Shown here one piece after another: positions 18,244-27,090 of a stretch of 64,000 bases of DNA. Position numbers and translations under genes: made by a program. Each line of letters opens with the position of its first letter. Position 1 is the first letter of the stretch. Below the pieces are notes generated by a model that was given only the letters and a program-made list of their open reading frames with translations, had not been told where the DNA came from and made no database searches. The stretch is from positions 62,001 to 126,000 of the forward strand of contig JAUSNO010000038.1 in assembly GCA_030645915.1 (NCBI GenBank), given 5' to 3'. This DNA is from Undibacterium sp. (GTDB lineage Bacteria; Pseudomonadota; Gammaproteobacteria; Burkholderiales; Burkholderiaceae_D).

Positions 18244-18696
18244 ATGGCAACTCAGTTGAAGGATTTTGGTACTGCAGTAGTGGCTGTGGTTGAGCCTGAA
18301 ACCACAGCGCTGGAGGTGGCTCAGCTGATGCGCCGACATCACGTCGGTGCGATGGTGGTGGTCGATGCTGAAGAGAAGAGCAAGGCGATCGGTATCGTGA
18401 GTGATCGTGATTTGGTGCTGGAATTAATTGCTGAAGAATTAGATCCTGCTGTGTTCACTGCAGGAGACATTATGTCGGGCAATCTGATTTTGGCCAAACC
18501 AGACATGGACGCCATGGATGCGGTCCAGTTGATGAATGCGCATTGTGTTCGCCGTTTAGTCATAGAGGATGATGCAGGCAGATTGGTCGGCATCGTGACG
18601 ATGGAAGATGTACTTGAATTGTTGGCGCATGGTCTCGCAGATCTTGCTGCCGGCATGATTGGTGCGAGAGACCGTGAAATCAGCCATCGGGTTTGA
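18244..18696 (+). CDS. CBS-domain pair protein
   Basis: 150 residues containing two CBS motifs: '[22 protein letters not shown]' with '[11 protein letters not shown]', and '[22 protein letters not shown]' with '[12 protein letters not shown]' (each in parts). Free-standing CBS pairs bind adenine nucleotides and act as energy sensors. The GGAGA ribosome site is well placed, the BON gene ends 55 bp upstream, and the next gene begins within 50 bp. The mycobacterial hypoxia protein Hrp1 is the best-known protein of this shape; the similarity is architectural, judged by eye. Confidence 0.9.
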   Translation: MATQLKDFGTAVVAVVEPETTALEVAQLMRRHHVGAMVVVDAEEKSKAIGIVSDRDLVLELIAEELDPAVFTAGDIMSGNLILAKPDMDAMDAVQLMNAHCVRRLVIEDDAGRLVGIVTMEDVLELLAHGLADLAAGMIGARDREISHRV

Positions 18697-18743
18697 TGCG
18701 GTGTAATTTAGCCCGGCACAAAAAATATACGAAGGAAGGGTGT

Positions 18744-20522
18744 ATGGAAAGACCATCTATCATTCGTAAAACCGCATCCGATCTTTATGCTATACCTAAT
18801 TGGACTGATTACGAAAAAGAGCGTCAACAATTTTCATGGGATGGTGCAAGACAGGCATTGCAGGGCTTACCTGATGGTGGCCTCAATATGGGTTTTGAGG
18901 CAGTGGACCGGCATGCTAACGGGGCGCTTCGGGATCATATCGCATTACGCTTCGTCGCTCACACCGCAGCTCCATTGGAATTAAGTTTTGCTCAACTACA
19001 GCGCGAAACCAATCGCTTTGCCAACGTGTTACAACAACTTGGTGTAGTCAAAGGCGATCATCTGTTTGTATTGGCCGGGCGCATTCCTGAACTGTACATT
19101 TCAGTGTTGGGGGCATTGAAGAATGGTACGGTAGTAACGCCGATGTTCTCTGCTTTTGGTCCCGAACCGATTGCCACCCGTATCCAGCTTGGCGCCGGGC
19201 AGGTACTGGTTACCACAGATTTACTCTACAAACGCAAAGTGAAACAAATACGTGAGCAGATGCCTAGCTTGCGTTATGTATTACTGGTCGCAGAAGATGG
19301 GGGGCGCACCAATGAACCGGCGACGTTAGACTTAAGGCAGTTAATGGATTCGGCTAGCGATATTTTTTCTACTGTTTCTACCATGCCTGAAGATCCAGCC
19401 TTGTTGCACTTTACCAGTGGCACTACAGGTGCACCAAAAGCGGCGATTCATGTGCACGGCGCAGTAATAGCCCACTATGCTACCGGGCAATATGCACTTG
19501 ATCTGCACCCGCAAGACCGCTATTGGTGCACTGCCGACCCCGGTTGGGTAACTGGCACGTCTTACGGCATCATCGCCCCCTTGCTGCATGGCGTGACATC
19601 TCTGATTGACCGCGAAGAGTTTGATGCGGAACGATGGTATCGCCTGCTGGAAGAAGAGCGTATTTCAGTCTGGTACACCGCACCGACAGCAATACGCATG
19701 CTGATGAAGTATGGTGCAACTCTGGCACAACAACACGGCCGGCCTGCCTTGCGGTTTATTGCGAGTGTCGGCGAACCACTTAACCCCGAAGCAGTTTGGT
19801 GGGGTAAGGAAGTGCTGGGCTTGCCTATCCATGACAATTGGTGGCAGACCGAGACTGGCGGCATCATGATAGCCAATACCCCCGCTTTTGATATCAAGCC
19901 AGGTTCCATGGGAAGACCAGTTCCCGGTATCGAGGCGATGATCGTCGAGCGTCTTGAACACGAAGGAGAACTGCCGCGTGTACGCATAATCGATAGCCCG
20001 GATGTAGATGGTGAACTGGCGCTCAAGGCGGGCTGGCCATCTATGTTTCGTGGCTACCTCAATAATGAGGCGCGCTATCAAAAATGTTTTTCCGATGGGC
20101 TGTATCTGACGGGTGATCTGGCCAGGCGCGATGCCGACGGTTATTTCTGGTTCGTAGGTCGTGCCGACGATGTGATCAAGTCCTCTGGCCATTTAATCGG
20201 CCCATTTGAAGTAGAGAATGCACTGATGGAGCATCCAGCGGTAGCTGAAGCTGGGGTAATCGGCAAGCCAGATCCTGTGATAGGAGAGGTGGTGAAGGCC
20301 TTTGTCCTGCTTAAAGATGGATATGCAGGAGATGAGATCCTGCGCATGGACATACTGGCGCACGCGCGCAAGCGTTTAGGGGCAGTGGTTGCACCGAAAG
20401 AAATTGTTTTTGTTGCGACCATGCCGCGCACCCGCAGCGGAAAAATTATGCGCCGTTTGCTCAAGGCACGTGAACTTGGGCTACCGGAAGGCGATACTTC
20501 AACTCTAGAGGGAAGCGCATGA
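18744..20522 (+). CDS. Acetyl-CoA synthetase-like AMP-forming acyl-CoA ligase
   Basis: 592 residues of the AMP-forming acyl-adenylating family. Visible are the P-loop '[20 protein letters not shown]' in parts, the Acs-type '[12 protein letters not shown]', '[10 protein letters not shown]', '[29 protein letters not shown]' in parts, and the C-terminal '[15 protein letters not shown]' with the lysine that is acetylated in Acs. It is shorter than typical Acs (about 650). The likely reaction is acetate (or a short-chain acid) + CoA + ATP to acyl-CoA. The start at 18744 has GGAAGGG just upstream; an earlier in-frame ATG overlaps the CBS gene. It overlaps the E1alpha start by four bases, so the two are coupled. 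Confidence 0.9.
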   Translation: MERPSIIRKTASDLYAIPNWTDYEKERQQFSWDGARQALQGLPDGGLNMGFEAVDRHANGALRDHIALRFVAHTAAPLELSFAQLQRETNRFANVLQQLGVVKGDHLFVLAGRIPELYISVLGALKNGTVVTPMFSAFGPEPIATRIQLGAGQVLVTTDLLYKRKVKQIREQMPSLRYVLLVAEDGGRTNEPATLDLRQLMDSASDIFSTVSTMPEDPALLHFTSGTTGAPKAAIHVHGAVIAHYATGQYALDLHPQDRYWCTADPGWVTGTSYGIIAPLLHGVTSLIDREEFDAERWYRLLEEERISVWYTAPTAIRMLMKYGATLAQQHGRPALRFIASVGEPLNPEAVWWGKEVLGLPIHDNWWQTETGGIMIANTPAFDIKPGSMGRPVPGIEAMIVERLEHEGELPRVRIIDSPDVDGELALKAGWPSMFRGYLNNEARYQKCFSDGLYLTGDLARRDADGYFWFVGRADDVIKSSGHLIGPFEVENALMEHPAVAEAGVIGKPDPVIGEVVKAFVLLKDGYAGDEILRMDILAHARKRLGAVVAPKEIVFVATMPRTRSGKIMRRLLKARELGLPEGDTSTLEGSA

Positions 20523-21532
20523 ACCCGCAGAATGTACCAAGACCGCCGAGTGGCCCAGTGCCGTGGGATAAAAAGTTTGCCTTATCTTTATTGACTGATA
20601 TGTTGCGCATCCGTCGTATGGAAGAACGGGCAGCAGAACTATATGGCCAGCAAAAAATCCGTGGTTTCCTGCATCTGTACATTGGAGAGGAAGCAGTGGC
20701 AGCAGGTGCTACGCGCGCACTCGAAGCAAATGACAACGTGGTCGCCACTTACCGTGAACACGGTCATGCGCTACTGCGCGGCATCGCCATGAACTCGATC
20801 ATGGCAGAAATGTATGGCAAGCAGCAGGGATGTTCGCGCGGGCGTGGTGGTTCCATGCATTTATTTGATCGCGCCACCAGATTCTTTGGCGGCAATGCGA
20901 TCGTTGGCGGCGGTTTGCCACTGGCAGTAGGACTGGCGCTGGCAGATAAGCTCAGCGGCCGTCATGCGATAACGGTATGTTTCTTCGGCGAAGGGGCGAT
21001 GGCAGAGGGCGCTTTTCACGAATCGGCCAATCTTGCTGCACTGTGGCGTCTGCCAGTGTTATTTTGTTGCGAGAATAATTTATATGCGATGGGTACGGCG
21101 TTAGCGCGATCCGAGTCGCAAACAGATCTCTGTGTCAAGGCAGCGTCATACAGTATGCAAACCACGCGGGTGGATGGTATGGACGTGGTGGCGGTGGTTG
21201 ACATGGTCATGCATGCCGCACAGCAAGTGCGCAACGGCGAAGGTCCGGTGTTTGTGGAGTTGCAAACCTATCGCTTTCGCGCGCATTCTATGTTCGATCC
21301 TGATCTGTATCGTGACAAACAAGAAATTGAAGATTGGAAAACACGTGGCCCCATCCACACCTTTACGGCCCGCTTAAAGGCAGAGGGCAAATTGACGGAA
21401 GAAGAGTTTCTGGCAATTGATGTCGCGACACAAGCCGAAGTGGACGTCGCAGTAGCATTTGCCGAAGCCGGCACGTGGGAACCGGTCGAAAATTTACTGC
21501 ACGATGTAGTTGCTCCAGAGGGAGCGGCCTGA
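20519..21532 (+). CDS. 2-oxo-acid dehydrogenase E1 component, alpha subunit
   Basis: 337 residues of the heterotetrameric (alpha2beta2) E1 type. The thiamine-diphosphate motif runs from '[20 protein letters not shown]' to '[10 protein letters not shown]' (the GDG...NN motif with Glu for Asp). '[13 protein letters not shown]' is typical of pyruvate and acetoin dehydrogenase alpha chains, with '[16 protein letters not shown]' near the phosphorylation-loop position. It decarboxylates a 2-oxo acid (probably pyruvate, possibly acetoin or a branched substrate). The start overlaps the upstream ligase stop. Substrate choice cannot be settled by eye. Confidence 0.9.
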   Translation: MNPQNVPRPPSGPVPWDKKFALSLLTDMLRIRRMEERAAELYGQQKIRGFLHLYIGEEAVAAGATRALEANDNVVATYREHGHALLRGIAMNSIMAEMYGKQQGCSRGRGGSMHLFDRATRFFGGNAIVGGGLPLAVGLALADKLSGRHAITVCFFGEGAMAEGAFHESANLAALWRLPVLFCCENNLYAMGTALARSESQTDLCVKAASYSMQTTRVDGMDVVAVVDMVMHAAQQVRNGEGPVFVELQTYRFRAHSMFDPDLYRDKQEIEDWKTRGPIHTFTARLKAEGKLTEEEFLAIDVATQAEVDVAVAFAEAGTWEPVENLLHDVVAPEGAA

Positions 21533-22521
21533 TGGGGCGGCGCATCAGCTACCGTGAAGCCTTGCGTGAGGCACTGCAAGAAGCATTGAAGAATGATCCA
21601 CGTGTTTTCCTGATGGGCGAAGATGTGGGACGTTATGGTGGTGCTTATGCGGTAACGAAGGGCATGCTGGAAGAGTTTGGCCCTGAACGCATCCGCGATA
21701 CGCCACTATCAGAACTAGGTTTTGTCGGTGCAGGTATTGGCGCGGCAATCGGCGGCATGCGACCTATCGTAGAAATAATGACTGTTAACTTCAGCTTGCT
21801 TGCCCTAGATCCTATTGTGAATACTGCGGCGATGCTGCGCCATATGTCGGGCGGGCAGTTTACGGTGCCGATAGTGATAAGGATGGCCACCGGGGCAGGG
21901 CGTCAGGTCGCAGCGCAACATTCAAACAGCTTTGAAGGATGGTACGCACATGTGCCCGGCCTGCGCATCCTTGCGCCGGCCACCGTGGAAGATGCGCGCG
22001 GCATGCTGGCTCCCGCGTTGCTTGACCCAGATCCGGTGCTGATCTTTGAACATGCACAGCTGTATAACTCTGAGGGAGAATTGCCGACTGAGAGATCATC
22101 AATGGTGGATATCCACAGCGCAGTTGTGCGTCGTCCCGGAAGTGACGTGAGCTTGATAACATATGGCGCTGGTTTATCAAAAGCGCTGCAAGCGGCAGAA
22201 ATTCTGGCAGCACAGGGGGTTTCGGCTGAAGTAATCGACCTGCGCGTGTTACGGCCGTTAGATGATGCGACCGTGATGGCCTCAGTACGCAAATGCCGCC
22301 GTGCTGTGATCGTCGATGAAGGCTGGCGCTCAGGAAGCCTGTCAGCCGAAATAATGGCGCGTATCTGTGAGCAGGCATTCTTCGATCTGGATGCGCCTTT
22401 AGCGCGTGTCTGCAGTGAGGAGGTGCCCATCCCGTATGCGCATCATCTGGAGCAGGCTGCACTGCCACAAGTGCCAAAAATTATCTCCGCTGTACATGCC
22501 TTGATGGGAGCTTCATCATGA
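21532..22521 (+). CDS. 2-oxo-acid dehydrogenase E1 component, beta subunit
   Basis: 329 residues matching PdhB/AcoB: '[14 protein letters not shown]', '[20 protein letters not shown]', '[26 protein letters not shown]' in parts, and the C-terminal transketolase domain '[20 protein letters not shown]', '[13 protein letters not shown]'. The start ATG overlaps the E1alpha stop (ATGA), and the preceding GAGGGAG is a good ribosome site; the longer frame starting inside E1alpha is rejected. It forms the E1 heterotetramer with the preceding gene. Confidence 0.92.
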   Translation: MGRRISYREALREALQEALKNDPRVFLMGEDVGRYGGAYAVTKGMLEEFGPERIRDTPLSELGFVGAGIGAAIGGMRPIVEIMTVNFSLLALDPIVNTAAMLRHMSGGQFTVPIVIRMATGAGRQVAAQHSNSFEGWYAHVPGLRILAPATVEDARGMLAPALLDPDPVLIFEHAQLYNSEGELPTERSSMVDIHSAVVRRPGSDVSLITYGAGLSKALQAAEILAAQGVSAEVIDLRVLRPLDDATVMASVRKCRRAVIVDEGWRSGSLSAEIMARICEQAFFDLDAPLARVCSEEVPIPYAHHLEQAALPQVPKIISAVHALMGASS

Positions 22522-23660
22522 TTCGATTCGAATTGCCATCCTTGGGATCAGACATGGATCAAGGCAAACTGCTGGCGTGGCATGTCAAACCGGGAGATCA
22601 TGTTAAACGCGGGCAGGTGGTCGCCGTGGTGGACACTTCCAAGGCCGCAGTGGACGTCGAAATCTGGCACGATGGAGTCGTGACAGAACTGCTGGTGCAA
22701 CCTGGAGAAACCGTTCCTGTGGGTACCGTACTGGCAACGTTGCTGGAACCAGGCGAGACCGCCGCTCCCGTTACCGTCAGTGCGGCGAAAGCGAAACGCC
22801 ATGCGGTGTCGCCATCAGCGCGCAAGCGCGCAAATGAACTTGGGCTTGACCCGGAAACAGTACAGGGCACGGGCGCGCAAGGTTCCGTTACGTTAGCAGA
22901 TGTAGAAGCTGCAGCGAGCAACTTGAAACCAGTCATTTCTTCACTTCCGTCAACCACATTGGTGACAGATCGGCAGGGTGAAATGCGTAAGGCAATTGCA
23001 GCAGCAATGAGTCGTTCAAAACGTGAAATCCCACACTATTATCTGAGCGAATCGATACCAATGGCGATAGCGTTGACCTGGCTGCAAAAGAAAAATGAAG
23101 GACTGCCAATCACTGAACGTATCCTGCCTGCGGTGCTGCAGATTAAGGCGGTCTCAATTGCACTACAGAAGGTGCCGAAACTCAACGGCTACTACCTCAA
23201 TGGCGTATTTCAGCCAGCTTCCGCAGTCAATGCCGGCGTCGCCATCTCATTGCGTGGCGGCGGCCTGGTTGCACCGGCGATTCTTGACGTTGGCAATAAA
23301 CCGCTTGAGCAACTGATGCGAGAGTTGATAGATTTAGTCAAACGGGCACGAGCTGGTTCCTTGCGCAGTTCTGAGATGAGTGATCCCAGCATCACCATTA
23401 CCAATCTCGGTGATTTGGGTGTCGAGTCAGTCTTTGGTGTTATCTACCCCCCTCAGGTAGCGTTGGTAGGATTCGGACGTATCGCGGTTCGTCCATGGGT
23501 GGATAGAGATGAGATGCGTGCGGTGCCTGTACTGACGGCGACATTGGCTGCTGACCACCGTGTATCGGACGGTCACGAGGGCGCGTTGTTTTTGGCTGAA
23601 TTGCGCGATCTTTTTCAGCAGCCAGAGAGATTGCTTGGCGTTGAATCAAAAGGAAAATAA
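22518..23660 (+). CDS. 2-oxo-acid dehydrogenase E2 (lipoyl acyltransferase)
   Basis: 380 residues: one N-terminal lipoyl domain with the lipoylated lysine at about 42 ('[10 protein letters not shown]'), a peripheral subunit-binding domain ('[33 protein letters not shown]' in parts), and a catalytic domain with the C-terminal '[14 protein letters not shown]' (DHRxxDG). It accepts the acyl group from E1 and passes it to CoA. There is no E3 (dihydrolipoamide dehydrogenase) gene in this operon or elsewhere in the window, so E3 must be borrowed. Overlaps the E1beta stop by four bases. Confidence 0.92.
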   Translation: MIRFELPSLGSDMDQGKLLAWHVKPGDHVKRGQVVAVVDTSKAAVDVEIWHDGVVTELLVQPGETVPVGTVLATLLEPGETAAPVTVSAAKAKRHAVSPSARKRANELGLDPETVQGTGAQGSVTLADVEAAASNLKPVISSLPSTTLVTDRQGEMRKAIAAAMSRSKREIPHYYLSESIPMAIALTWLQKKNEGLPITERILPAVLQIKAVSIALQKVPKLNGYYLNGVFQPASAVNAGVAISLRGGGLVAPAILDVGNKPLEQLMRELIDLVKRARAGSLRSSEMSDPSITITNLGDLGVESVFGVIYPPQVALVGFGRIAVRPWVDRDEMRAVPVLTATLAADHRVSDGHEGALFLAELRDLFQQPERLLGVESKGK

Positions 23661-23662
23661 AC

Positions 23663-23914
23663 ATGAATCCGGACCGGCAGACAATGATTACTAAGGCGTT
23701 CGACATCCTCCGTTCAATCGCACCAGAAATTGAAATTGCGGAAATTGATGTTGCGCTGGCATTACGCCAGCAAATTGATTTGGATTCAATGGACTGGTTG
23801 AGTTTTTTGGTGGGGCTGCATGAACATTTCGGGGTTGACATCGCAGAGTCAGACTATACTCGACTGGTTTCCATGAACGATGTAGTGGACTATATACAAG
23901 CTAGGTCAGGTTAA
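23663..23914 (+). CDS. Acyl carrier protein-like protein
   Basis: 83 residues with the ACP fold pattern; the phosphopantetheine serine is S42 in 'DLDSMDWLSFL'. It starts two bases after the E2 stop, so it is surely part of the operon. An ACP tied to a 2-oxo-acid dehydrogenase and an acyl-CoA ligase is unusual and hints that the acyl product is handed to a carrier. It could also serve the unknown downstream protein. It is not the fatty-acid-synthesis AcpP, whose context (fabD/fabG/fabF) is missing. Confidence 0.85.
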   Translation: MNPDRQTMITKAFDILRSIAPEIEIAEIDVALALRQQIDLDSMDWLSFLVGLHEHFGVDIAESDYTRLVSMNDVVDYIQARSG

Positions 23915-23949
23915 TTCACTCTTTAGTGAATGACGTCAACGGAGTCAAT

Positions 23950-24576
23950 ATGAATCAAAAAATTCGTCAATTGCTGGATCAGATTGAGGCCCTTGAAGAA
24001 GATCTACGCCTCGCAGTGCATGATCAAGAGACGAAAACACTATTTAAGATAAAAGGGAAACGAGTCGAATTTGAAGAATCCATACGACAGACCCACTTGG
24101 GTCTTAAGAAAAGTTTTCTTCACTGGCTGGTAACTTACCGGCCGCAGAATCTGATCACTGGTCCGATCATTTATAGCATGATCATTCCGTTGGCTTTTTT
24201 AGATCTATGCGTTAGTTTTTATCAATTCGCCTGTTTTCCTATTTACAAGATTGCCAAGGTGCGCAGAAGCGACTACATCGTATTTGACCGGCAACAATTG
24301 GAATACCTTAACTTTATCGAAAAATTTCATTGCACCTACTGCGCGTATGGCAACGGTCTAATCGCCTATGTGAGTGAAATTGTGGCCAGAACTGAAGAAT
24401 ATTTCTGTCCAATCAAGCATGCCAGAAAAGTATTGGCCGCGCATTCACGCTATGCCCGGTTTTTAGCTTACGGCGAGGCTGATGACTATGAGCTTAAGCT
24501 GGAGAAAATTCGGCAAGCGATGGATGATCAGACTCTACATGCCGCAAAGACAAGTGATGATGCAACATCCAATTAA
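23950..24576 (+). CDS. Unknown protein with conserved-looking Cys cluster
   Basis: 208 residues, not recognised. The N-terminal 30 residues are a charged helix ('QLLDQIEALEEDLRL'). A hydrophobic stretch at about 80-115 ('GPIIYSMIIPLAFLDLCVSF') may enter the membrane. It is followed by a Cys-containing part 'EKFHCTYCAYGNGLIAYVSEI' in parts and 'EEYFCPIKHA', suggestive of metal or thiol chemistry. The ATG at 23950 has GGAG upstream. It is the last gene of the BON-to-ACP operon and converges on the nitroreductase gene with only five bases between. I recall homologues in other proteobacteria annotated as hypothetical, but give no function. Confidence 0.75.
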   Translation: MNQKIRQLLDQIEALEEDLRLAVHDQETKTLFKIKGKRVEFEESIRQTHLGLKKSFLHWLVTYRPQNLITGPIIYSMIIPLAFLDLCVSFYQFACFPIYKIAKVRRSDYIVFDRQQLEYLNFIEKFHCTYCAYGNGLIAYVSEIVARTEEYFCPIKHARKVLAAHSRYARFLAYGEADDYELKLEKIRQAMDDQTLHAAKTSDDATSN

Positions 24577-24581
24577 ATCAT

Positions 24582-25244
24582 TCAGGACGATAATTTGGTT
24601 TTCTTTGGCATACCTACCGTCTGCGACAAGAGTACTTGCTGATCGTTACCAAGTTCCATCGCCTGTGACAATGCGGTACGATCAAACCAGGCACGTATGA
24701 CGGTGGCCAAATTTGCAGAAGCGCAATATAGATAAACATTTTGCGCCATCGCACCTACTGCAGCAGATGCATACGATTCCCTTTGTGATGCCGGGATCAA
24801 CTTCATGCGGGCGTGGTCGGCGACATAAATCAAATCCAGCGGTGCATCATCTACAAAATCCTGGTATCCGGTAACGCGTCGAACATCAGTTGCCGTGACT
24901 AAATGCATGGTATGCGTCGGTGCCGCATACCGGTATAGCCCGGAAGGCAACGCAACATAGACTTGAATCTCCTGGGCATTCATTGCACTTGGCGTTGTGC
25001 ACCCATTGACGTCGGGTCGATTGATTCCTGCAGCAACCCAAAGTAAATCTGAAAGCACTTGTTCAGGAAGCGGCGTAGTTTCAAACTCACGCTGTGATTG
25101 CCGTTGCATCATCGCTTGCATGAGTGGCAAGCCACCAGTAGTGTTGGCTGTTGGTAAATGTATTGTGCTTGCGGCATAACCAACAGCAGGGTGTGGCTTA
25201 ATCTGCCCTAACAAGCCCAATGCCATTTTTGTTAATGTGTTCAT
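24582..25244 (-). CDS. Nitroreductase-family (SagB/ThcOx-like) oxidoreductase
   Basis: About 220 residues of the FMN-dependent nitroreductase fold: 'MMQRQSQREFETTPLPEQVLSDLLWVAAGINRPD' in parts (the R-S-x-R-xF start), 'RTTPSAMNAQEIQVYVA'-like 'TTPSAMNAQEIQVYVA', 'VGAMAQNVYLYCASANLATVIRAWFD' in parts. The short N-terminal segment is hydrophobic with small residues and may be a signal or anchor. ATG at 25244 is chosen (GAGGG six bases before); 25247 is also possible. An FNR-type box with a TATGAT -10 lies directly upstream. Substrate unknown; mycobacterial Acg-type nitroreductases are also hypoxia-induced. Confidence 0.85.
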   Translation of the reverse strand: MNTLTKMALGLLGQIKPHPAVGYAASTIHLPTANTTGGLPLMQAMMQRQSQREFETTPLPEQVLSDLLWVAAGINRPDVNGCTTPSAMNAQEIQVYVALPSGLYRYAAPTHTMHLVTATDVRRVTGYQDFVDDAPLDLIYVADHARMKLIPASQRESYASAAVGAMAQNVYLYCASANLATVIRAWFDRTALSQAMELGNDQQVLLSQTVGMPKKTKLSS

Positions 25245-25296
25245 CATATTCCCTCTCAGATTCTGTTAATCATAGTGACTATGTCAGCAAATTAGT

Positions 25297-25310
25297 TTGC
25301 GTTTTATCAA
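25297..25310 (-). promoter_or_regulatory. FNR-type box upstream of the nitroreductase gene
   Basis: On the minus strand TTGATAAAACGCAA matches at 8 of 10 positions. TATGAT (25274-25269), 5/6 to the -10 consensus, lies exactly 32 bp from the box centre. Confidence 0.58.
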
Positions 25311-25542
25311 AGCCGAACCTCTTTTGGAAAATGCAGAAAATCAGGGTTCCATCAATGAGAATTTTTAGTTAAAAAATCACCATGTTAAAACACCATTGAA
25401 CATTAATTTTCATCAAAAAAAGTAATGCAGGCGCCATGTTCAGCGTATAAAGTGAAGCTCGCTGAAAAGGAATCTCTTTGTTCATTCATCGATATTACGC
25501 ACTCTGTCGTCCCCATATTATTTGCAAATTCATGGAGTTTTT

Positions 25543-26799
25543 ATGTCAAAAGATCACTCACATTCCTCTGATCTGCGCGGCCTTAGCCGTCTGACAATTG
25601 ACGCCATAGTCGGCGTCACAAAAATGGTCGAAGAAGTTAACATGACTATCCTGAACAGCACTGCAAAGTGGGCTGTACCCGTGCACAAGCCCTTGTCGAG
25701 CGCAACCTCAATGGTGTACCGGAATATTCATGCCATCACCAATCTCGTCGGTGATGGCATAGATAGCTTGCTGACCTGGCTTACCCCCTTGCTCATGAAG
25801 AATAGCGGCTGGAAAGGGCGCGAGTCGGTATTGGCGGTTCTAAATGGGGTATTGGGCGACTATCTGGAAGCGACGCAGAATCCGCTTACCATTAAGATGT
25901 CGTTTCGGTACAGTGGACAGGCGCTAAGCATGGAAAAATCAGCGTTGGCGAAGGCCATTCCAAACCTCAACGGACGCATTCTGGTCCTGGTGCACGGTCT
26001 CTGCATGAACGATCTTCAATGGCGGCGCGGCGAGCATGATCACGGCGCTGCACTGGCGAACGATTGTGGCTATACCCCGGTCTATCTGCATTACAACAGT
26101 GGTCGACATATCTCGATCAACGGCCGCGAATTTGCAGAAAAATTGGAAACGCTTGTTCTGAATTGGCCGGTTGCGGTGGAAGAAATAGTTATCCTCGGAC
26201 ATAGCATGGGCGGAATGCTGGCGCGCAGCGGCTTCCATTACGGCTCTCTTGCAGGGCATAGCTGGCCAAAAAAATTGCGCAAACTGGTGTTTGTTGGAAC
26301 ACCACACCATGGCGCACCGCTGGAACGTGGCGGAAACTGGTTTCATGTGATTATTGGTAACAGTGCCTATACGGCGCCTTTTTCCAGTCTTGGAAAAATA
26401 CGTAGCGCTGGCATCACCGATCTGCGCTACGGCAATCTGCTCGATAGTGACTGGAAAGACTATGATCGTTTTGCACATATTGGAGATCAACGCACAGCAG
26501 TTCCATTACCACCCAAGCTTCAGTGTTACGCCATTGCTGCCACGACTGGGAAAAAAATTGGCGACATAAAGGATCGCTTGTTAGGAGATGGCTTGGTCCC
26601 CGTAGAAAGCGCCTTGGGGCGACATAATAATCCAAACTTGAGTTTGGCCTTTGCTGCGGAAAATACACACATTGAATATGGCATGAATCATCTTGATTTG
26701 CTGAATCAACAAGCAATCTATCAGCAGCTTGTGTCATGGCTTAGAGTGCGAGATCAAGTCCGGCATGGCGGTAATAGGGACACTGGTATCGTAAAGTAA
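25543..26799 (+). CDS. Alpha/beta-hydrolase (lipase/esterase-like)
   Basis: 418 residues. The alpha/beta-hydrolase core begins about residue 145 ('GRILVLVHGLCMNDLQW', oxyanion HG), with the nucleophile elbow GHSMGG ('ILGHSMGGMLARSG'), and 'FVGTPHHGAPLERGGNWF', typical of PGAP1/lipase-class enzymes. The N-terminal 140 residues are helical with repeated 'V.K.V.E.V...' and may bind a membrane or lipid surface. GGAG lies six bases before the ATG. A weak FNR-like word (TTAATTTTCATCAA, 25403-25416) lies upstream, without a well-spaced -10. Because of its storage-lipid neighbours, a granule or wax-ester substrate is possible. Confidence 0.8.
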   Translation: MSKDHSHSSDLRGLSRLTIDAIVGVTKMVEEVNMTILNSTAKWAVPVHKPLSSATSMVYRNIHAITNLVGDGIDSLLTWLTPLLMKNSGWKGRESVLAVLNGVLGDYLEATQNPLTIKMSFRYSGQALSMEKSALAKAIPNLNGRILVLVHGLCMNDLQWRRGEHDHGAALANDCGYTPVYLHYNSGRHISINGREFAEKLETLVLNWPVAVEEIVILGHSMGGMLARSGFHYGSLAGHSWPKKLRKLVFVGTPHHGAPLERGGNWFHVIIGNSAYTAPFSSLGKIRSAGITDLRYGNLLDSDWKDYDRFAHIGDQRTAVPLPPKLQCYAIAATTGKKIGDIKDRLLGDGLVPVESALGRHNNPNLSLAFAAENTHIEYGMNHLDLLNQQAIYQQLVSWLRVRDQVRHGGNRDTGIVK

Positions 26800-26840
26800 A
26801 GCGCTGAACAGTAACGCCACCATCAAAAACTAAAAGTGCA

Positions 26841-26929
26841 TACGGCCACCACGCAATCCCCATGCGGCTTCCCAGCCTGCCTGCTCTGCAAGGCGCATGG
26901 GGATTGCGTGGTGGCAGTGCCGTATTTTT
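26841..26929 (+). terminator. Long-stem hairpin, terminator-like
   Basis: Two 22-nt perfectly complementary arms (26845-26866 and 26894-26915) flank a 27-nt loop. TACGG/CCGTA extends the pairing and T5 follows at 26925. It separates the lipase gene from the fatty acyl-CoA reductase gene. The inner part of the stem (CATGCGG near the loop) resembles the hairpin at 61846-61940, so the two may belong to one repeat family. Confidence 0.7.
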
Positions 26930-27090
26930 AAGTTTCCCCTGTATCTCATCTTTCACACAAATTTTCTGCTGCTTTTACGCTAGCGTCTCGCTCCACCGCC
27001 ATTCACTGATTGATTTGTATTTATGCGATAAATCAATACCCTGCATACCTTGCGACCTAAGATTTGATTGCGATTAGAAGAGGGGGCAAT

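Noticed and set aside
21860-22477. 205-codon minus-strand frame
   Set aside because: Antisense shadow of the E1beta gene; composition is Arg/Pro/His rich, as expected of a shadow.
25403-25416. FNR-like word TTAATTTTCATCAA before the lipase gene
   Set aside because: It matches 9/10 but has the invariant G changed and no -10 at the right distance; kept only as a note in the lipase entry.
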